NCBI RefSeq assembly: GCF_000280495.2
Contig: NZ_CP018016.1
Coordinates: 5,642,001-5,706,000, forward strand
Direction: 5' to 3'
Length of the DNA stretch: 64,000 nucleotides
Source: Kosakonia radicincitans DSM 16656
GTDB taxonomy: Bacteria > Pseudomonadota > Gammaproteobacteria > Enterobacterales > Enterobacteriaceae
Below, piece by piece: positions 59,502-64,000 of the stretch. The notes beneath the pieces are model-generated. The model made no database searches and had not been told where the DNA came from. It was given only the letters and a program-made list of their open reading frames with translations. Both the position numbers and the translations under genes were made by a program. Position 1 is the first letter of the stretch, and each line of letters opens with the position of its first letter.

Positions 59502-60119
59502 TTAAGCAAAACTTTCAACAATTGTCTGGAATTGGTAAGGATCTGCATCCTTGGGCAAAAAGTCATCTACCTCCCTAAGTGCCTTATGAAATCTATCGCC
59601 AGTTTGCTCTGCTGAATAAATCACTATTTTCTTTTCAGGGTATTTTGTTTTTAAGGCCAAGGCCAAACCAAGTCCCTCTTCGTTCGGTGTAATCTCAAGT
59701 CCCACACCCTGTATATCAACAAAGATTATCTTTGCCTCTCTGATCTCAATCTGGTCAATACTATCAGCATCTTTAATTAATTTTGTATGAATCCAACCCG
59801 CTTTTTGTAGGATCTTCACAACCTTAAATTTTACTTCATCATCGATAAAAAGTATTTTTGTGTTACTTTTTTTATATTCTAAGGTCAGTTTATCACCTGG
59901 CATCGCCTCATCCTTTTTCGGAGTATCTGTAGAGCCATTATAGATATTCAGGCTGACATGTTGTTCATTCTGATTGTTTGGCGTAGGTGGCACAACAGGA
60001 GCAGCGTTACTGGAAAATAATTTCTTCCACAACACACTACCAAGCCACCCAATAAAAGTAACACCCACACCACCAAATGCCCAGTTTAAAATTGGATGAG
60101 AAGACGGGTCGAAATCCAT
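59502..60119 (-). CDS. Membrane-anchored response-regulator receiver protein
   Basis: 205 residues. One N-terminal transmembrane helix (about 12-31) is followed by a proline/asparagine-rich linker (to about 85) and a receiver domain. All receiver key residues are present: acidic pocket D93-D94 (LFIDDE), phosphoacceptor D135 (IFVDIQG), S169 (VIYSAEQ) and K190 (FLPKDADPYQF). No DNA-binding or enzymatic output domain follows. GAGG precedes the ATG. A membrane-tethered receiver with a soluble kinase reverses the usual topology. The stop overlaps the first possible start of the ATPase gene. Confidence 0.78.
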   Translation of the reverse strand: MDFDPSSHPILNWAFGGVGVTFIGWLGSVLWKKLFSSNAAPVVPPTPNNQNEQHVSLNIYNGSTDTPKKDEAMPGDKLTLEYKKSNTKILFIDDEVKFKVVKILQKAGWIHTKLIKDADSIDQIEIREAKIIFVDIQGVGLEITPNEEGLGLALALKTKYPEKKIVIYSAEQTGDRFHKALREVDDFLPKDADPYQFQTIVESFA

Positions 60120-60415
60120 GATAACCTCAAAAAAATTAAGAATTTTCTAATATAGACAAAACTAAATTATTGATCAATGGCTCGCCGTTACGGCTGGTCT
60201 CCTTTAGTTGAAAGACAGAAACTATCCCCAAGAGATAAGGTCTTCAGCACCGACAGCAAACTTCAGTGATGGTGGGCGTTTGTATGGTCGACGCATAGAG
60301 AAGTATTAAACCTGTCGAAACATATACATCAGAAGCACTATCATCACACACAACCAATTGATTTTATTTATTTTATAAAAAGCATTTTCTTGCTGATGAA
60401 AAATCAGTTATTCAA
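60120..60415. other. Spacer between the receiver gene and gene A
   Basis: About 296 AT-rich bases without a supported gene. It must hold the promoter of the receiver-ATPase unit, which lies at its left edge, and the 3' end of the gene A transcript. I see no clear terminator. Confidence 0.5.
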
Positions 60416-62707
60416 TTATGGATTTGATGTAAATCCCAGCCACTCATTAGCAACCGGATATATGAATTTTTGCCCGTCATATGCCACAGTCGCCCCACGC
60501 GCCAACGCCTCAAGCTCCCAGCGTGTCGGTGTGATGCCATACTGCGCAAGGTCAAAGCGGATGCGTGGTATTTGCGCGCGTTCGGATTTTGTTAGCCTGC
60601 CTGATGGGGCGACATCATATGTTTTTAATGGCTCACTGCTTCTTTGCTGGCGATTTTGCTGCCGCACGTCGTGTTTTAGTGCGCCTCTGAGCGCCGTCAC
60701 GACCTCCCGGTCATCCCATTCAATAATCCCGGCATCGACGAGATTTAACACCGCTGCGGCATGCTCAGACGGTGTGGGGGTCATAACCAGATCGCCACCG
60801 CCGGTGAGCTTTCCACAGTTATTGACAGGACTCCGAGGCGCGGCGATGCCGCTTTTTAAAGCCAAAGGCTCAACGGCCAAAAGCTTTGGAACAATGCGCC
60901 ATTCCGATGATCGGGTGACGTGGACATGACGCGCGCCGAGATGTGGCGCGTAAATTCCTACAACCCGTTCAATATCTTCCTCGTATGCGTTGACCTCATC
61001 AGTCACGTTGCGGGCTACGCGCACAGTCTGACTATCTCGCGGGATATTTGCCCCACCCTGTGCGGCGATATATAAATCAAAATCACCACTATCCGCAGCG
61101 GCGCGAACCGCTTCGACACGCTCATCAAATTCATCAGCAACGCTAACGCCGCGAGGTAATTTTCTCAGCTCGCGATACGCGCCCATTGTCGGCAGGCCAA
61201 TCGGTTTAAATTGAGGAATACGCCATGTAGACGCCCAGGCTGTCACAGCGGCAGCCGTGTCTTTTAACGGCTTACCGGTATCATGATCGAGCTCACCATC
61301 AAGCGCATAACCATCGATATTTTTAGCAATGTATTTCGCGATGTAGCCCGCTGCGCCTCCTTTGTTCAGGTGTTTAGCCTGAAAGCGATTACGTTCTGCC
61401 CCACGTTCGTCACCATCCTCTTTGAGAGCGTAGCGGCGCATAATTTCGGTAATTTCTTTGCGTTGTTCTTGTTTGCAAAACAGCATCATATGCCAGTGCG
61501 GCGTGCCATCATGATGCGGTTCGACGACGCGCATACCGTAAACCTGCAAATCGTTATCTTTGAAAGCAGTGCGCATCAGGCTCCATATACGGCATAGGTA
61601 GCGCTGCCCATCTTTCGGGGTAAAAGCCTCATCATTCCAGCCGTGATTAAGCTGTACAGTCTTATCTTTACCCTTACCGATCTGACGCGTCGGGTGATAT
61701 TTCGACGGAGCGGTCAATGTAATAAACATCCCGACATCGCCTTCGCCAGCGGCGTAACGCTCAATTCCGGCAATAGTATTCATCAGCTCCATGCGTCGTA
61801 TCTCAGGGTTAGAAATACTCCCCATGACTTTGCTAATGAGATCGATACGCTCGCCCGTCACCTTATTTTCCAGATCACAGGATTTGAGGTATTCAAGGTT
61901 AGCCAGGCGGCGTGTATGTACATCGCGGATTGCGTTTTTGCTGGCGTACGGCGAACGGTCTTTATTAACCTCACCGGCAGCAATTAAAAGAGCTTCATGC
62001 CAGCGCATACGTTGCGCTTTGAGTTGGTTAATCCACCATTCATCGTTAATCAGCCGAGACACAGCGGAAAAAGCCTGGCGGATTGTCATCTGACCTTTGC
62101 GGTACTTCTTCCAAAAAAGCGGGGAGATATTGAAAGCACGAGCTGCCCCGGCAACATGACCATAAAGATGCGCCTGCGCCTCATCGGTAAAAAGTGATTC
62201 TTTACCACCGTGCGCCTCCGCCCATGCATCGCTTAACTCCTCGTACATTACGAAGAAAAGCGAGGCAATACGCGCCGCGAATTTTTTCAGCTCCTTATCG
62301 TTCATTCCCGGCAAGCGCGCATAAGTTTCGCTTTCCGCCAGAAATAGTAGTGACGCCTGAGTGTTCATCTCGTTGCGCTGGTTTACTCGCTCGATGCGCG
62401 GCCATAAACGGCGTAAAAATGTCGATTTGAGAAAATAGAATCCGTGAACCGGGCTTTTGTTGCGCCTGATGTATTCATAGCGCGATATGAAAAGGGAGCG
62501 TAAAAAATAAGGCAGGCGGTCAATCCTGGATAAAACGCCTTGCACCTGACGCAACTCGTCACGTGTAAGGGGTCTATCGCGCCCAATAGCATCACGCGGC
62601 GCGTTCCATGAGTAAGCACCGGCAAACTCTTTAGTGGTGCCTTTTGCGAATGGTGGTGGCGGTGTAGGGGCGTAACGCCCCCGAACTTCAACGCCCATTT
62701 GAACCAA
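60416..62707 (-). CDS. A: Replication initiator endonuclease gpA
   Basis: 763 residues (P2 761), a rolling-circle HUH endonuclease. The metal-binding H404-W-H406 (TPHWHMMLF) and the tyrosine pair Y455 and Y459 (GYIAKYIAKN) are present; P2 uses Y450 and Y454. It nicks the phage origin, which in P2 lies inside this gene. A start at the fourth codon is possible. It overlaps the previous gene by 20 bases. It marks the right edge of the accessory hotspot. Confidence 0.95.
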   Translation of the reverse strand: MVQMGVEVRGRYAPTPPPPFAKGTTKEFAGAYSWNAPRDAIGRDRPLTRDELRQVQGVLSRIDRLPYFLRSLFISRYEYIRRNKSPVHGFYFLKSTFLRRLWPRIERVNQRNEMNTQASLLFLAESETYARLPGMNDKELKKFAARIASLFFVMYEELSDAWAEAHGGKESLFTDEAQAHLYGHVAGAARAFNISPLFWKKYRKGQMTIRQAFSAVSRLINDEWWINQLKAQRMRWHEALLIAAGEVNKDRSPYASKNAIRDVHTRRLANLEYLKSCDLENKVTGERIDLISKVMGSISNPEIRRMELMNTIAGIERYAAGEGDVGMFITLTAPSKYHPTRQIGKGKDKTVQLNHGWNDEAFTPKDGQRYLCRIWSLMRTAFKDNDLQVYGMRVVEPHHDGTPHWHMMLFCKQEQRKEITEIMRRYALKEDGDERGAERNRFQAKHLNKGGAAGYIAKYIAKNIDGYALDGELDHDTGKPLKDTAAAVTAWASTWRIPQFKPIGLPTMGAYRELRKLPRGVSVADEFDERVEAVRAAADSGDFDLYIAAQGGANIPRDSQTVRVARNVTDEVNAYEEDIERVVGIYAPHLGARHVHVTRSSEWRIVPKLLAVEPLALKSGIAAPRSPVNNCGKLTGGGDLVMTPTPSEHAAAVLNLVDAGIIEWDDREVVTALRGALKHDVRQQNRQQRSSEPLKTYDVAPSGRLTKSERAQIPRIRFDLAQYGITPTRWELEALARGATVAYDGQKFIYPVANEWLGFTSNP

Positions 62708-62963
62708 AAGCCGCTAAACATTGCTGACTGAGGCGCTCAACCTGCGTACTTAGTGCCTCAAACGAGCTGGCGTCACCAGTCAAGAGATCGTGATGCACCA
62801 AGCCGGAAACGAGCTGGTTTAATTTGGGGTAATAGCCGACAACATCGAGCCACTCATTACCGGCATTCTTACCTGTTTCAGCGGTCTTTTTTTCCTGCAA
62901 AATAAATTGAAAGCGATCACTGGTAACGACATAACGCTCGCCAATATCGATACGAATGCTCAT
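62688..62963 (-). CDS. DUF5405-type small phage protein
   Basis: 91 residues starting MSIRIDIGERYVVTSDRFQF. Similar small proteins sit upstream of gene A in many P2-like phages; the name DUF5405 is from memory. Function unknown. Start overlaps the preceding gene by four bases and end overlaps A. Confidence 0.75.
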   Translation of the reverse strand: MSIRIDIGERYVVTSDRFQFILQEKKTAETGKNAGNEWLDVVGYYPKLNQLVSGLVHHDLLTGDASSFEALSTQVERLSQQCLAAFGSNGR

Positions 62964-63184
62964 GCGCGCCCCCGATAGTGTTTTGCTTTCGCCTCATGTG
63001 CTGACTGACAGTAAACACAGCGAGTAGCAGATGGATAAGCTGCACGGCGGTCAGCAGGAATCGGAGCGTCACATTCTTCACAAACCAACGCCGCAGCGCC
63101 GCAGTGTTTTACCCGCGCAGCGTTGACCTGGCGAGCCAGTGACTCGGACTGCCGTTCTTGAATGTGATCCATATAATCTGGCAT
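62960..63184 (-). CDS. TraR/DksA-type zinc finger protein
   Basis: 74 residues with a CEEC-x17-CVYC arrangement (near 35-58), the C4 zinc finger of the TraR/DksA family found in P2 early regions. Such proteins may bind RNA polymerase; the role in P2 phages is not known. Confidence 0.85.
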   Translation of the reverse strand: MPDYMDHIQERQSESLARQVNAARVKHCGAAALVCEECDAPIPADRRAAYPSATRCVYCQSAHEAKAKHYRGRA

Positions 63185-63197
63185 TGATTTGGTTCCT

Positions 63198-63485
63198 CTA
63201 TCTGTTCAGTTTTTTAAACTCACTGGCGCAATAACCAGTTAGCTCGATGGTTAATTTCGATAATTCATCAACGGTGGTGATTTGCTTATGAAAAATGGCG
63301 CGTTTCACAAGCAAACTGACCACATCCGTCAGGAGGTTTAATTCACTCGAATAAATAGCGATAATTGACTCTGTCATCGCTCCGGTTTTTTTATCGCGCT
63401 TAAGATCGGCAAGCGATAATTCACCGTTTTTCATAACCGCAATCTTTAGCCAGTTATTAAGTAATACGGAGTGCATCAGAGACAT
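63198..63485 (-). CDS. Small early phage protein, unknown function
   Basis: 95 residues beginning [16 protein letters not shown], mainly helical with no recognised domain. Its ATG overlaps the stop of the upstream gene (TAATG), so the two are coupled within the early operon. Confidence 0.7.
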   Translation of the reverse strand: MSLMHSVLLNNWLKIAVMKNGELSLADLKRDKKTGAMTESIIAIYSSELNLLTDVVSLLVKRAIFHKQITTVDELSKLTIELTGYCASEFKKLNR

Positions 63486-63709
63486 TAAAGAGACTCTCCG
63501 CGAGAAAGGCCGATATTATGAAACTTGATAGATTCCTGACTGAGTAACTCAACAATCTCAACGCGCGATAACTCAGCGCCAGCTATATGACGGATTAAGC
63601 CGTCAAGGTGAGAGGAAAAGCGCGTAGCCGCATCGGCCTGTGCTTCGGCTCTGGCCTGCTGCAACATTAATGAAAATTTACCGCACTGCTTTCCTGTTAC
63701 TGTATGCAT
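63485..63709 (-). CDS. DUF2732-type small phage protein
   Basis: 74 residues from ATG 63709, with GGAG eight bases upstream; a longer frame to 63742 exists. The helical pattern [19 protein letters not shown] resembles the DUF2732 family of P2-like early regions (from memory). Function unknown. Confidence 0.7.
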   Translation of the reverse strand: MHTVTGKQCGKFSLMLQQARAEAQADAATRFSSHLDGLIRHIAGAELSRVEIVELLSQESIKFHNIGLSRGESL

Positions 63710-63772
63710 GACTTTCTCCAGACAAAAAGAAGCCCCGCACAATTAAGTGCGTTAAAATTTACCGTTAATTAT

Positions 63773-64000
63773 TTAATGCAGATATTGCTCGGGTTTTACC
63801 GAGGTTAAAATTGTTGGCGCATGTTCAAATAAATTAAATAGCTCACGCAATGCGCGAAACAAGGCATCACGCCAATAACAGGAATCTTCATTAATACGCC
63901 AGTAAGGTTGATTAAATTCTTCCTCTGTTAATCCCGCATGCATAAACAATGTGCGACGCTGACTAATGGTTAATCGGCCAATATATTTAACCAGGCTAAT
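63773..64000 (-). CDS. B: Replication protein gpB, C-terminal part, cut by window edge
   Basis: The minus-strand frame is open from the window end to a TAA at 63773-63775. The 75 visible residues include LTEEEFNQPYWRINEDSCYW, which resembles the P2 gpB C-terminus. P2 gpB has 166 residues and is required for lagging-strand synthesis, interacting with DnaB. Rather more than half lies outside the window. Confidence 0.82.
   Translation of the reverse strand: MSLVKYIGRLTISQRRTLFMHAGLTEEEFNQPYWRINEDSCYWRDALFRALRELFNLFEHAPTILTSVKPEQYLH

Larger units (their letters stand above)
32026..64000. mobile_element. P2-family prophage (Peduovirus-like), right end outside the window
   Basis: All P2 structural, packaging and lysis positions from ogr to Q are present in P2 order and near P2 length. 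Then come cos, an accessory region, replication gene A, small early genes and the end of B. Integrase, immunity repressor and cox would follow on the right and are not in the window. No broken core gene was seen. The two departures from core are an IS110 insertion with cargo at the FI/tail-fibre junction and a two-cassette block between cos and A. The prophage may therefore be functional. Confidence 0.95.

Noticed and set aside
58459..60119. Identification of the kinase/receiver pair as Detocs
   Set aside because: Detocs has a separate buffer receiver and a response regulator with a nucleotide-degrading effector; neither is present and the receiver here is membrane-anchored.

Overview
This is chromosomal DNA of a gamma-proteobacterium in the family Enterobacteriaceae. 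Protein sequences, operator sites and gene order in the first 30 kb closely follow the 88-89 minute region of Escherichia coli, but the codon use and gene losses suggest a Kosakonia, Enterobacter or Klebsiella relative rather than E. coli. The genus is inferred, not proven.

Bases 1-29900 are host core genome. In order they hold the end of an AraC regulator (yijO-like), fsaB-gldA (fructose-6-phosphate aldolase and glycerol dehydrogenase), metF, metBL with the divergent repressor metJ and clear MetJ operators, an IS200-type element just behind metJ, rpmE, priA, cytR, ftsN, hslVU with a heat-shock promoter, menA, rraA, zapB, glpFKX with GlpR/CRP sites, fpr, yiiR, yiiQ, tpiA, a DASS-type transporter, cdh, sbp, pfkA with a Cra operator, and fieF. 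An AT-rich LTA-synthase-like gene (30014-31813) follows and is probably acquired.

From about 32026 to the right edge lies a P2-family prophage whose right end is outside the window. Its attachment core at 32026-32068 matches the 3' end and terminator of the CpxQ small RNA (cpxP 3' UTR), so the phage sits in the fieF-cpxP interval. The late genes are complete and in P2 order: ogr, D, U, T, E/E' (with a -1 frameshift site), FII, FI, then a cargo block, then H, I, J, W, V, S, R, lysC, lysB, lysA, K-position endolysin, holin, X, L, M, N, O, and the divergent P and Q, followed by cos. Three candidate Ogr-type late promoter elements lie where P2 has PF, PV and PO/PP. The early genes A, a DUF5405 gene, a zinc-finger gene, two small genes and the end of B follow on the right; integrase and repressor lie beyond the window.

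Three parts of the prophage are not P2 core. (1) Between FI and the tail-fibre genes: a PchB/chorismate-mutase-like gene, an AraC regulator and a LysE-family exporter, plus an IS110 element. (2) In the lysis cassette: the endolysin is a P1 Lyz-like SAR endolysin with the three cysteines of the thiol-switch type. (3) Between cos and gene A, the known P2 accessory and defence hotspot: two AT-rich cassettes facing each other. One has two paralogous small membrane proteins divergent from a 254-residue protein and an overlapping 58-residue membrane protein. The other is a two-gene unit of a membrane-anchored receiver-domain protein and a soluble histidine-kinase-like ATPase. This second cassette is the best candidate here for an undescribed, possibly anti-phage, two-component system.
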